Assembly: GCA_001970855.1 (NCBI GenBank)
Contig: LSSN01004393.1
Location: 1 to 39,918, forward strand
Direction: 5' to 3'
Origin: Smittium culicis
Taxonomy: Eukaryota > Kickxellomycota > Harpellomycetes > Harpellales > Legeriomycetaceae
DNA: 39,918 nt
A program made the translations under genes and the position numbers. Below are positions 1 through 10,344 of this stretch, piece after piece. Position 1 is the stretch's first letter; every line of letters starts with the position of its first letter. Under the pieces are notes generated by a model. The model did no database searches and was not told where the DNA came from. It saw nothing but the letters and a program-made list of their open reading frames with translations.

Positions 1-268
1 AATATAAAATATAAAATATAAAATATAAAATATAAAATATAAAATATAAAATATAAAATATAAAATATAAAATATAAAATATAAAATATAAAATATAAAA
101 TATAAAATATAAAATATAAAATATAAAATATAAAATATAAAATATAAAATATAAAATATAAAATATAAAATATAAAATATAAAATATAAAATATAAAATA
201 TAAAATATAAAATATAAAATATAAAATATAAAATATAAAATATAAAATATAAAATATAAAATATAAAG
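1..268. repeat. (TATAAAA)n satellite, about 38 units
   Basis: A perfect 7-bp tandem repeat (TATAAAA) fills the window from base 1; the last unit, at 262-268, reads TATAAAG. It starts at the window edge, so its true length is unknown. No coding content. Confidence 0.97.
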
Positions 269-1885
269 AAATATATAATGGAAGACAGGTTTTTTCTCCT
301 TCAAACTTGATTTTCTATTATTCCAGACTCTTTTTTATTTTATTAACTATTTTAATTAGTTATTATTTAAATAATCACCAAAAAATATATTTAATATAAA
401 AAAAATTAATTTAAAAAGTCAATTTATACTATTGGATATAAAAATTATCATTAAAATAAGACTGCACGGATACACAGTGTGTCAAAAGAGTTGAATTAAA
501 TGCGTCTTTATTTTACTTAAATTAATTTTTTTATAGTATTAATTATCGATTTAATTATTGAAATGGCATCAATGTGAGTGCATTCGATGCAATATTTTTT
601 TAAAAGTTAAAAATTTTGGCCCGTAAGTATCCATATTCCCGAATTTTGAGTTTAGGTGAAAATCATGTAATTTTTTGGTTATGACAGAGACTAATATTTA
701 CTTATTTTCAAATTCTTAAAAATAGTTATACTATTTGAAATATCTACTGAATCTATCAATCTGAAGTCTTAATTCGAATAGTTTTTAATTTGAATTTTTG
801 TAGCTAAATTTATTTTCTTGTTGGTAAGGAAGTCAGAATTTGTAGTCTGTGAATTGAAAGGTTTATGAGATCCTTTTTTTTCCGTAAGATTATTCATTGA
901 TAATATTTTCTTTTTTATAAGTTTCAAAGAACCTGTTATTAGAGTATTTTGCGTTTTAATTTATTAAATATCTTTTCCAAGGAGATATTTGTCTTTCGAT
1001 ATATTTAAATATTTTTGGTTGGCTCTATCTAAAACTTAAATATTTAAAATTCAAGCATAGTTGTGTTTGTGGCTTTGTAATTTTTATAATTTTGATTAAT
1101 TCTCGATTAAATGAACTCAATCTGTTAATTCGTTTTTTTTTCACGTATCACTTCTTTTGAACATATTATTATTTATATATAGGATAGGAACTCTAACCAA
1201 ATTTTATTCAGTAGAATGATTATATGTTTTTTTGAGATTTTCATCGTGTTAATATCCAGTGAAATAGCTTCTAAAATTCTAAAAACATATATTAATATTT
1301 TTTTGCGGTTTCACCTTCAGTTTTTTTACATATTTGCTCTAATTTTTTATTTTCTAGGACTTTCACTCTCTATTACTTAGTTGTATGTGGAAGTGTAGAA
1401 CCGCTTAAAGAATTTTCTTTGTAGTCTGGTTCTGTACTTCTGATTTTTCTTGTATTTTCTGAAAATCATCTTTAAAAATTGATCCATATTGAATTTAATA
1501 ATGATTTCAAACTAAATTTGACAGTTAAATGACTCACTAATTACCGCTTTAATGAATTAAATTTACAATGATAAGTATAACAAAATTTATGTCATAAATT
1601 TTGACATGAAACCAGAAAGATATAAAAACTGCCACAAAACGACAAAGAAACATCATTGAAAAATAGGAACGTTAAAGGGAAATTGGAAACAATGCTTAAC
1701 TGAATAATTTAGTATTTATTTAAAAACTTTACTTTTTTTGGTCAAACTTGCTATTAATAGAATCACTCTTAATAATCAAATAAACCTTTTATACCAAATT
1801 TTAACTCTTTATTTTTATATTAAATATTAATCAAACTCTAACGAAAAATACATCAAATATCAACATGAGCTCTATGAGCATACGT
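269..1885. other. AT-rich intergenic stretch, no gene seen
   Basis: This is very AT-rich sequence with stops in all frames. I found no recognisable protein, tRNA or rRNA signal in it. A short imperfect hairpin near 572-596 (GCATC-AATG against CATTC-GATGC) is probably chance. Confidence 0.6.
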
Positions 1886-2279
1886 TCAAAATAACTGAAG
1901 GATTGAGCCACAGTAGCTAAAACTTTTACATATGTATATTACACTGCAATCAATATTTTCTGGATATTTGAAACTGATAGTATTATATTTACCCATTTCA
2001 TAATTTCCTATCTGTTTGTCATTACTATCTGAAAATTTGTTTAGTTATTTCATTTTTTTTTTCATTTTTTGCCATTATCTCTTGGCTTAATTCTTTATAG
2101 TGGATAGAAATACTTTTGACACATATGCAGATGAGAACTACTTTAGTTTCATTGTAATTCAAAATACTAGCGATTCCGTTCTCATTTTTTGTTTTTAAAG
2201 CTACTTCAAAGTTTTTCGATAGGCAAGAGCTGAATTTTATGTGTTTCAATGCAGTGATATCATTTACTTCTTCGTTCAT
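1886..2279 (-). CDS. hypothetical small protein, possibly two exons
   Basis: I do not recognise this one. An ATG-started frame opens at 2279 (MNEEVNDITALKHIKF...) and stays open to 2025 in AT-rich DNA where stops are frequent. It could also be spliced: a donor GTATTTTG at 2167 and an acceptor TTTTCAG ending at 2029 would remove a 139-bp intron. They would join phase 1 to a second open stretch ending with TGA at 1886, giving 84 residues. The N-terminal part is polar and helical-looking; no signal peptide, membrane helix or known domain is visible. There is no neighbour context. The splicing is my inference, and the whole ORF may be spurious. Confidence 0.2.
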
Positions 2280-2487
2280 ACCTATCTTTTTCTAGGCGTC
2301 TTTGGTTAATTCATAATAATTTAAACGCTATATTATGTAATAATGATGGTTTTATTTGATCATTGTATTATGATTTTTATACTAGTTCATTTTTTTTATA
2401 TTATATTTATATATTTCCATACTTTTTCTTTAATTATTTTATCAATAATTATTTTAAAATAAGATCATTTTTCTAATATGGATCTCA

Positions 2488-2856
2488 ATGCATGTTTTGA
2501 TGTCAACCAGTTGTTCGAATATACTTTCAACTATCACATATAGGTCGCATCAATATCTCCTAATCTACAACCCGATCTATGAGAGAAGCTTCCACGCACA
2601 TTTTTGTTTTTTCTTTTGGCTTTATTCCGGATACAATCTTGAAGAGCGATGTGGGCTTGTAATTATACTAGACCTTATTAATTATGTTTTCTTTGATTTG
2701 AAGCATATCCTTCGGGAGGTTTGGCTTTGCTTAGACAGCTTTTTACCAACTTGGAACTTCGATGATTTTTTAGCTATCTATATTAGTGCTCATGTTAACT
2801 TGTTCAAAGATTATTTAATTATATTTAATGATAAATTTATTATTTATATTAAGTGA
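2488..2856 (+). CDS. hypothetical ORF in a local higher-GC island
   Basis: An ATG-started frame of 122 codons lies in a 300-bp patch visibly richer in G and C than its surroundings. The product is hydrophobic and aromatic-rich (for example FHAHFCFFFWLYSGY) and matches no family I know. The opposite strand also reads protein-like in one frame (GIKPKEKTKMCVEASLIDRV) but with several stops, so this could instead be the antisense shadow of a decayed minus-strand gene. Direction and reality are both undecided. Confidence 0.15.
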   Translation: MHVLMSTSCSNILSTITYRSHQYLLIYNPIYERSFHAHFCFFFWLYSGYNLEERCGLVIILDLINYVFFDLKHILREVWLCLDSFLPTWNFDDFLAIYISAHVNLFKDYLIIFNDKFIIYIK

Positions 2857-2859
2857 TAG

Positions 2860-3390
2860 TGTGATATTCCAAGTATCACATAGATAATTCAGCAATACTC
2901 CCATAAAAAATAGAGTAATTCGTTATCTATACAATGCTATTGGCTTAAAGAATCCAATCCTTGAACCTACCTGGACTCAATCTCAACATAAAAAAGACAG
3001 CATAATCCTTACACATGAAATGTTATGCTAATCAAAAACACTATTGTTCCTATTGTATCCCTGTTTTAGTATTTGTTTTTATTTTAATTAATAAATCCAT
3101 TATCCAAATCAAATTTTGTCTTTATCAAAAAATTTATTTTAGCCGTGAGAGTTAGCTTATGAAATTATTCGCCTAATTTATTCAATCAGCAAAATATAAA
3201 TTAGCTTATGGAAATTCTGAAATAGAAAACTTTGTTGCAGTTTAATTTTATTGGACATAATTATCATTACTTGAAATATTATTAGGGGGAATTGAAAAGA
3301 AATTTCGATTTTTCTACATTTCTTTTATTTTTAAAATTTTTATTGGATAAAAAAAGAAATAATTTTACTCTTAGGCCATTCATTTTTTTT
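2860..3390. other. AT-rich flank of DIRS element A, no gene seen
   Basis: Between the hypothetical ORF and the left terminal repeat of the retrotransposon I see only AT-rich sequence with stops in every frame. Confidence 0.6.
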
Positions 3391-3605
3391 ATAATTAATC
3401 GAGATCTTTAGAGCGAATATTAATTTATATTATACGAGGATAGGAGATATATTAAGTGTTACCATCTTATTGGATAATACTAAACCGAATATTACAAGCC
3501 AATAAAAATTATAGTGTAATAAAATGAACTAGGAAAAAATTTTTAATTATTTAAATTGTAAAGTACACTATTGCGTTATCCTTACCATCTTTCTGCCAAG
3601 GTAAA
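3391..3605 (+). repeat. left inverted terminal repeat of element A
   Basis: Reverse-complementary to 7497-7684 with scattered mismatches. Shared blocks include GAGATATATTAAGTGTTACC, CAAGCCAATAAAAATTATAG and TGTAAAGTACAC. The outermost 50 bases (3391-3440) are absent from the right repeat but are mirrored in the internal complementary region, as in DIRS1, where the two terminal repeats differ in length. Confidence 0.92.
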
Positions 3606-3623
3606 TCGGATCGCGTGGGTGGG

Positions 3624-3724
3624 AATTAATAAGTCTTCTCACCTCGTAAAATATAAATTAATATTCGATCTAAAGAGCTCGATTAATTATAGCATTATAC
3701 TACAGTGAGGAGACATATTAAGTT
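3624..3724 (+). repeat. internal complementary region (ICR) of element A
   Basis: Bases 3641-3690 are the reverse complement of the left outer end 3391-3440, with 46 of 50 identical by eye. Bases 3689-3724 equal the reverse complement of the right outer end 7650-7684 with one gap and few mismatches. The two halves meet at TTATAGCA. In DIRS elements this junction is thought to template completion of the ends in the circular replication intermediate. It lies just downstream of the recombinase stop codon (3759), the expected place. Confidence 0.9.
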
Positions 3725-3758
3725 ACTCCAAATTTAAGATCGACTCAGTCAAGTTATT

Positions 3759-4880
3759 CTATGAATTTCTTGTGAGTCGATAATATGTATCAAAGATGGT
3801 ATAGTTTGACCAAAATGCGACTGAAACTATATCATCTGATATACACCTGAATTTGCGGCTATCGTGGCTCCTATTGCTCTGACCTTTGGTATAGGAGCTT
3901 CGGGGTCACGGCGGATTAGATCAGAAATCGATTGGATGTATCTCGTCATACTGTCCACAGAAAGAGGCTTCTTGCTGTCTTTAATAAATCTATTCAACCT
4001 TTTTACAGTCCATTCATTGTTGTTCTCATGCGTTGTTGGGCAGAGGTTGAACGCAACCTTTCCCTTGTATAATTTTTAGGCTGTAGCTGGACACAATATT
4101 GAATCTGTGTGTGAAATGATGAGGCAGGGCTTTTCAACAGCTTGACCTCCTCTCTTTTCCTTAGGTGCTACTATAACTAAGTGTAACTCTTCCTTTTCGA
4201 TTCGAATTCTGGCATCGTCTATTCTATGTATGTCGCTGGCTCTCAGGAAGCCTTTTACTGCCAATAACCAACACAGCTTGGCAGTTAGTTGTTTGAAATT
4301 GAGATCTATTGTGGGTACCCAAAGTCTAAGCAGTTCTAATACCAGGGTAATATCTACATTAGGTCTAAAAAAAGATTTAATCGATCTTTCGTCCAATGTT
4401 CTCATTAACTCGAAAAAAATTAGATGTTTTTTAATCTCTATATGATCTTCAGTCAATTACAGTAAAGTAGATTTGCATGCCTTAATTGATCCTACTTTAA
4501 GTTTTTCGATGACATAAATTTCCACGAGAAAATTTATTATCTGCGGCGCGGAGATTGAAGTCGTTAAATCCTTTGATATTCTCCAATCTAAGAATCGTTG
4601 CTGGATCGAGTTATATCTTGATTTGCGGCGAGCTCTCCTTTCTTTTGACATTTTAAAATCGACGGCATATGTTCCGAAGCCTTGCGTTTCAAGCAAACGC
4701 CGCTGGTACTCCAGGACTTATAGCTCCAGCGCTTGTTTTTCGAGAGCGGAGATTTTCCGCTTTTGGGATCGGGGACTACAATCGTTGCTTGGAGTACGGT
4801 CAGCTGAGATATTGAAAATTCCTTCAGATCTGGGAACCGGATTGCTGACTTCCACATTGGTGAAACCAGCGTCATTGTGA
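3759..4880 (-). pseudogene. DIRS tyrosine recombinase, broken
   Basis: This would cut and join the element's circular DNA into the genome. From 4696 to about 3795 one frame runs with only two stops, TAA at 4457-4459 and TAA at 4076-4078. An N-terminal SAM-like part (SIQQRFLDWRISKDL) is followed by the box I arginine in FLRASDIHRID, then APKEKRGGQ and the box II region KVRAIGATIAANSGV. A one-base frameshift near 3795-3845 then separates this from DDIVSVAFWSNYTIF and the nucleophile in DTYYR (tyrosine codons 3780-3785), with the terminal stop at 3759. A further frameshift lies upstream of 4696, where 4588-4875 reads MTLVSPMWKSAIRFPDL, resembling the linker before DIRS recombinases. The gene is nearly complete but inactivated by a few lesions. 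Confidence 0.85.
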
Positions 4881-5016
4881 TTCGTTCTCGGCGAACTTTC
4901 TGAATAACTTGGGATATCAGATTCCAGGGTGGACAGCAGTAAAGGTTGTTGAGCCCTGAAATTTTTTAGGCTAGTGCATTCTCTTCAAATTCGTTTTGAC
5001 CTTGAAACCAGCTATA

Positions 5017-6618
5017 TCACTGGTTCAGTTTCCTGTTCTGGTGGGACGAAAACAGATCTACATCGTGTGGACCGTATCGTGTATTCAGAGCGTCTAATGT
5101 CTTCTGAAATATGGACCATTCGTTCTGCGCCGTCAGTCTGCTCGGCGATCCGCTGGGTTCAGAAGTGACGGTACGTATGTTACTTGGGGACGGGTTTTGG
5201 TTTTCAGGCAGTGTGACCAAATCCGTTCTGAGATCCCCAATAGTTCTTAGATGATTGTGCCTCCGAAATTCTTGATGTACGAGAGTGTGGTTGTGTTTTC
5301 TGAATAGACTAACACCGACCTGCCCACAACCCTCTTGAGCTTTAGAGCATAATGTACCGCCAGTAGTTCCTTTGTATTGATGTGCATCTTGCTCAGTTGT
5401 GTGTTCAAAACTCCAGAGTAAGAGCAGTGATCCACATCAATTCCCCATGCTGTGTCGTTGGGTTCTGTAAAGATTTATAGCTCTGATGTTTCGGACAAGA
5501 ATGACTTCTCGTTCCATGACGCCAGTTGGTTCTTCCAGAACTGCGGGTTCTGGATTGCTGGCTTCGTCAGGATTACAGTCGATGTCCATGACTTCGATAT
5601 TGACAGCGCTCTATTATTGAGCTCCAAGAGATGGCGAAACATGAGTCTCCTAGGGAGAAGAGCAATCGGCATCGATAAGGCCTTCCCAATAAAGCTCGCG
5701 AGGCATCTCTATATCGTTTGGCCAGCATTCAGTAGCTATCTGGCCTCTCGTAGGAGATCCCTGATCTTGATCGAAGGCACCTTGAGTGATATTTATCTGG
5801 TGTTGATCACCATTCCTAGATGTGTGATTGACTGGGATGGTGTTGTTGAGAACTTCTCTGGGTTGACCTTTAATCAATGCTCTGAGATTTTGGAGTAGAT
5901 TAAGAACGTGTTGATTTCGCATGCTTCCTTTGTCTCTCCCAGGATCAACAGGTCGTCTAGGTATGCAGAAATTTGGATACCCTTCGCTCTGGCCCATTCC
6001 AGAACTGTGCGGAGATTCTTGTTGAATACCAACGTGGTCAGTGATAGCCCGAATTTCAAGAAGCGGAACTGAAATGAACGTCCGTTCCATTCGAAGCGCA
6101 GATAATTCCTGCATTTCTTGTAAACCAGAATGTGCATAAATTCATCCTGCAGATCCAGAGACGTGAAATATTCTTTTCGGCGGATCGTACGGTAGATGGA
6201 GGTCAGCGCCTACATCTTGAAATTATGTTCCTCCACGTAGAGGTTGAGCCTGCGGAGGTCGAGGACAGGTCGGAGATCCCCAGTCTTCTTGGGGATCGTG
6301 AACAACTGGCTGTAAAAGACAGGATTTCGTGGTTTGATTTCTTCTATCGCATGTTTTGTCAGCAGAGAGGCGACTTCCTCCGTCAGATCCTTGCGGGCTT
6401 CGCGGCTCAATTTCGGTTTTTTCCGATGACGGATTCGACGTCGGTGTTTTTGGGTTGTTGAAAGGGATTCTGAATCCCCGTGCCACTATGCTCTGAACCC
6501 ATTTGCTGTCCGTCAGTTTGGACCACGCCGCCTTATACATAGCGAGTCTGCCGCCTACTGGGGGTGGGGGGGGGGGGTTGCTCTGGGTCTCTATTGAGAC
6601 CCTCTCCCGCGGCCGCAA
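5017..6618 (-). pseudogene. DIRS reverse transcriptase/RNase H, broken
   Basis: This copies element RNA into DNA. The N-terminal lead (VGGRLAMYKAAWSKLT) lies at 6618-6430; after a frameshift near an A6 run around 6424 the main RT frame runs from about 6410 to 5874 with one in-frame TAG at 6210-6212. It contains FTIPKKTGDLRPVLDLRRL, motif A (SLDLQDEFMHI) and the catalytic YLDD at 5952-5963. RNase H follows at 5435-5247, with HINTKELLAVHYALK and YSENTTTLSYI; relatives usually have Asp-Asn here, so the Glu may be a loss of an active-site Asp. The segment at 5220-5017 (RYGPHDVDLFSSHQNRKL) is the typical DIRS post-RNase H block. A 12-G run at 6566-6577 makes a proline run at the RT start. Confidence 0.88.
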
Positions 6619-6764
6619 CCCCTTCCGCGAAAATTTTATTGTCGGTCTGAGGTCCTGTTGGAGCTGGCTTCAGTGGTGTTTGCAGCGTTGGTATTCTGCT
6701 ACGTAGTACTTTGATGCTGTACGTATCTTTTGCGACGGTATTCTGATGGCGCTTACGAATTTAC

Positions 6765-7410
6765 ATTACTCATTTTCGTTTTGTCGTTAGCTTCTTTGCG
6801 ATGAGAGCGTCAAATGCCTCTTTATCCATCAGCGGCTTGGTGCCACATTTGAATAACTCTGTAGGTTTATCATTGAGTTCGAAGCCCTAATGAAGGTTAT
6901 CTATCCTCGCCTGAGTCACTGTTACTGAAATACCAGATAGAAGAGCACGAATAGTGCTCGCAAACATAATCTAAACGTATTCATCAGTGTTTATACTCTG
7001 TGGGTCCTAGATTTTACGGTAAACGTAATAGTCGATTGATCGAGTTGCTTGAGCTAGGGCTAACCGAATTACTTACAGGACAGAATCGGCTTTATTCAAT
7101 GCACTCGATGCTGAATCGTTTAGTGGAGTTGGGTTGTAGTTCATAGAACTAGCTCTTTAGCAAGAATTTATAGAAATCTTGCGCTCTTCTTTCGTTAACG
7201 GAGATCTGAAGAAGTCCTCTTCAATTGATGGTGGTGCTTCAATTAGTTCTGTATATACAGTTAAATCTGTAACTGGAATCCTTGTAGTAACACGTGGATA
7301 CTCGAGTTCAGGGGCGTTGTTCCTTTCGCGAAGGAGTTGTTGAGCCAAATCCGTAACAGCTTTAGCTGATTTTGTATCATTGGAGCTTGAGTAAATTCTT
7401 TTTGTTCCAT
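6765..7410 (-). pseudogene. DIRS gag-like protein, broken
   Basis: The 5' coding part of element A, probably a nucleocapsid-like protein. It opens with ATG at 7410, shifts frame almost at once, and continues as DLAQQLLRERNNAPELEYP and PPSIEEDFFRSPLTKEER to a stop at 7157. Further frames then give MNYNPTPLNDSASSALNKAD and SGISVTVTQARIDNL, followed by a DKEAFDALIAKK block. The same ordered blocks recur in element B (PSIKKFL-RFPLTG; SSHFTQLRIESAF), which supports the assignment. Several stops and frameshifts mean no full product. Assignment to gag rests on position and on similarity between the two elements. Confidence 0.7.
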
Positions 7411-7496
7411 TGTTTTAGTTGAAGGTAAATGATTTTTTAATAAAAATAATATTCTTTATAAATTTTAACGTTTGAAAATCTTTATGCTGGAATGAG

Positions 7497-7684
7497 TACC
7501 TTTGCGAAAGAAAAGATTATAAGGATCTCGCAATCGTGTACTTTACAATATAAAAAATTAAAAAATTTTTCCTAGTTCATTTTATTACACTATAATTTTT
7601 ATTGGCTTGTAATTTTACGTTTAGTATTATCAAATAAGATGGTAACACTTAATATATCTCCTCACTGTAGTATAATATGCTATT
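7497..7684 (-). repeat. right inverted terminal repeat of element A
   Basis: Reverse complement of the left repeat. It forms the 5' end of the element relative to its genes and would hold the promoter; its outer end 7650-7684 is copied in the ICR. Confidence 0.92.
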
Positions 7685-8210
7685 TTATACACTGTAACGC
7701 TTTACACTATAAAAAGACTTCATAAAGAATCTGCCTTATGCATTTAAAAGCTTCAAATAACGATTATAAAAAACTGTCCAATGGATAGTGAGTAAACAGC
7801 AGTACACACACTCATTGGTAGTTTGTCAATTATTTTGTAAATCTTGGTTTGCAGTATAATACAGCCTATATTTCCTTATTGGCCTAATCTTTTCTGCGTC
7901 GATTCATAAATGTGATTTATTAGTGCTTTCGTCTTTCAAAAAAAATTTATGTATACACTTAGAAAAAAATGCATAAATATATAGTTATGAATCACAGCGA
8001 AAGTTTTTAGTATTAAAGTACTTTTTATTCATCAAAATTCATTCCTAATATAGTTTTTGTATAGAGAAGAATAAAATAAATAAATTTTCACCTCAGATTT
8101 TATAATGTTATGTTATTAGATTTTACATTTCTTATTCAGAAATTGCCCACCATAACCTATTTAGATTTACCTTTAAAAGTAATAGCCTTGAATTGAATAT
8201 AAATTTTCAA
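7685..8210. other. intergenic, upstream region of the EAF7-like gene
   Basis: No ORF or RNA gene is seen. It separates the retrotransposon end from the EAF7-like start codon and must contain that gene's promoter, but no clear TATA box or other element stands out from the AT-rich background. Confidence 0.5.
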
Positions 8211-9181
8211 ATGGATAAAAGCCCAGAATGGAGCACAACGCTTGACCTGTATTTATTACAGGCAATGGTCGGATTGAGGCCTGTCGGTATGGAAATTCAT
8301 CACTTGTCTTTAAATTTTATCTAGAATCAATTTATTAGTAAATATGCTTGAATTAATTTTTTAAATTTTAATTTTTCAAAATAATGGAATCTTTTAAGGA
8401 ATTCATAAATTCTTTAGAATGACGAATATATATAGAAGATTCTTGTTACGCGCTACCGACTACGATTATAAAATATCAGATTTATGGGAAAGAATAGCAA
8501 CTTGGTACGATTTGGACGTTCTGGATGAATTGGTCAGTTTAAATCCTCTTATTTCTCGATTAAAAATTTTTTATAATTACAAGCTCTTTATTAAAAAATA
8601 AATTTTGATTGCATTTTGGATACACTTCCGCTTTTCCTTTCTACAAAATATTAGGAATCCGATAGTGAAACAGAAATGAACCACTTTTATGGCAATAATT
8701 TTGATGATTCTGTAAACAATAACGCATTACCTCCTATTCAAAAAGGCGAGTTCAGTGCAAATTGTGGTAGGGCTGTCCCTGTTTCTGAATTCAATTTCTG
8801 GAAAACCAAATCCGAATTTTATTTACCCTGGGAAGATTTCGGGACTGAAATTGTTGAGAGAGCTTGCCAAGGCGTCACTGATGATAATTTTAGCGATAAC
8901 TTGATTTCGAATTACTCATCTTCAGACGAAAATAACGATAATTTTTTTTCAAATCCCAACTCTAGCGATTTTGTTCCAAAAGGTATAAAATCTATTTTAA
9001 AATCCAATTCTATTCACACTCAATACATTAATTACTGAAGATATTTTTATTTTTATTATTTCTTTTCTAATCACATTCCATGATACCAGATAAAATTTCA
9101 AAAGCTAAAAGTACACCCCAACCAAAAAAGAAGTCTAAATCGTCTAAGCATTCAAACAAGAAGTCAAAAAGATACAAATAG
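8211..9181 (+). CDS. EAF7: EAF7/MRGBP-like subunit of NuA4 histone acetyltransferase (4 exons)
   Basis: Exons: 8211-8305, 8418-8532, 8655-8982, 9090-9181; introns of 112, 122 and 107 bp; product 209 residues. Exon 1 encodes the family hallmark SPEWSTTLDLYLLQAMVGLR followed by PVGMEIHHL (compare the W...LL.A..G.KPVG.HKHF pattern of EAF7/MRGBP, the CT20 family). Exon 2 gives KISDLWERIATWYDLDVLDE, matching the conserved W..L...YDL..L.E block. Exon 3 has FYLPWEDFGTEIVERA, matching the F.LP..DF motif, then an acidic Ser/Asn tail. Exon 4 adds a lysine-rich C terminus typical of the family. All junctions keep frame. The donors of introns 1 and 2 are GTCTTT and GTCAGT, unusual but required to join the motifs. 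EAF7 works with EAF3 (and EAF5 in yeast) in the TINTIN module in the nucleus. The splice model is inferred; the family call is strong. Confidence 0.85.
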
Positions 9182-9265
9182 CCCTCTCATATTTTCTTCA
9201 ATTTTTCTTTTCATGGAAATAACTCCTATTCAGTAATCTATTGTATATCTTGTATTTTTTATTTC

Positions 9266-9271
9266 AATAAA
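9266..9271 (+). terminator. AATAAA polyadenylation-type signal of the EAF7-like gene
   Basis: AATAAA lies 85 bp after the TAG stop at 9179-9181 and is followed by T-rich and TGT-containing sequence. In such AT-rich DNA the hexamer can occur by chance. Confidence 0.45.
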
Positions 9272-10283
9272 GAGGTCTTTTTATTTATTTGCGGGTTGTT
9301 ATAGCATTTAGTCCTTTTATTTAGCAGAGATTTTAGCGCTAGCTAGCAAAATCTTTGTACCTAATTCACCATTAATAAAACTATTCGCTGCGCTATTTTA
9401 ACCTATAAATAGATTTTAAATATTTTTAGTCAGAATTTAATTTAAAAAAATTTAATTAATAAAGAATTACGATAAATGTTTGAAATTTTTTTTTTATTAA
9501 AATCTTACAAAAAAAATATTGTTCCAAGCTTTAAAAAATCCACATCCACTAGACCCAGGTTATTTGAAGCTAGCTAATCATAAATTCGTTTAATTGTTAA
9601 TAGCTTAGAGACGCAATTTTGACTTCAAAGATATTTTTAATATTCTATATACTATCTCTATACATGTTACTGTCATTCAATTGTGCGAAAGTTTTTTAGA
9701 CTGCCTAAAAATATTTGAAAATTTTGTTAATCGTAAGTCAAAGCTAATTAATCGCTATTCACAGCTTTTATGTGGCTCATAACTAACTTCTCGTATTTTC
9801 AATTTCTCTGGCTAGCGTTTTCTGTTCAATAAATATAGTCTATAAATTAAAAGCTCGCAGGAATTTCATCCCCCTTCTTCAGCAGCAATATACATAGTTT
9901 TCTGCTAACGTTTTAAGAATAACACTCTTATGAGAAGCGGAAAATTTTTTCTTAGAAACTCTGTTTGCCTATATATATTAGATAAAGTTATTGACTATCA
10001 AATGATTGATTCGAAGTTATTTTCTAGTAAGATTTAAAAATAATAGTGCTTGCTATTAAGTAGGAAAACTTAATAGATAAAGTTTCGCCTCTCAAAATAA
10101 ACTCCCATACAAATATATATAAATTTTAGGTTTATTAAAAAACATAATAAATCCTTTTCTTTCATTTTTCGGCATAGTTTATACATCTCTAGTATGTCCA
10201 ATTGTTAAAATTAATATCAGATTGATATATACTTATTAGGTTATAAAAAAATGATGTAAAAATATTCAGACATATTATATGAT
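9272..10283. other. convergent intergenic region between EAF7-like and HUWE1-like genes
   Basis: About 1 kb of AT-rich DNA between the 3' ends of two convergent genes. No ORF, RNA gene or element terminus is recognised. Confidence 0.6.
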
Positions 10284-10289
10284 TTTATT
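10284..10289 (-). terminator. AATAAA polyadenylation-type signal of the HUWE1-like gene
   Basis: AATAAA on the minus strand, 56 bp past the stop codon at 10345-10347. Position fits a fungal 3' UTR; chance occurrence cannot be excluded. Confidence 0.4.
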
Positions 10290-10344
10290 GGATGTTTAAA
10301 AAAGGTGTAATAATTAAAGTAAAAGAGAGTAAAATAAAAAAATT

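Larger units (their letters stand above)
3391..7684 (-). mobile_element. DIRS-type tyrosine-recombinase retrotransposon (element A), decayed
   Basis: A 4.3-kb unit bounded by inverted terminal repeats (3391-3605 and 7497-7684), with an internal complementary region at 3624-3724 whose halves pair with the two outer ends, the diagnostic DIRS arrangement. On the minus strand the order is gag-like, RT, RNase H, then tyrosine recombinase; there is no DDE integrase, protease or LTR. DIRS elements are known to replicate through a circular intermediate and to insert by recombinase without target duplication. The interior (about 4000-6700) is clearly richer in GC than the host DNA around it. All three coding parts carry stops and frameshifts, so this copy is not autonomous, although its terminal structure and most motifs survive. 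Confidence 0.93.

Noticed and set aside
5452..5898. 148-codon plus-strand ORF
   Set aside because: Antisense of the RT/RNase H region of element A, whose minus-strand motifs are clear.
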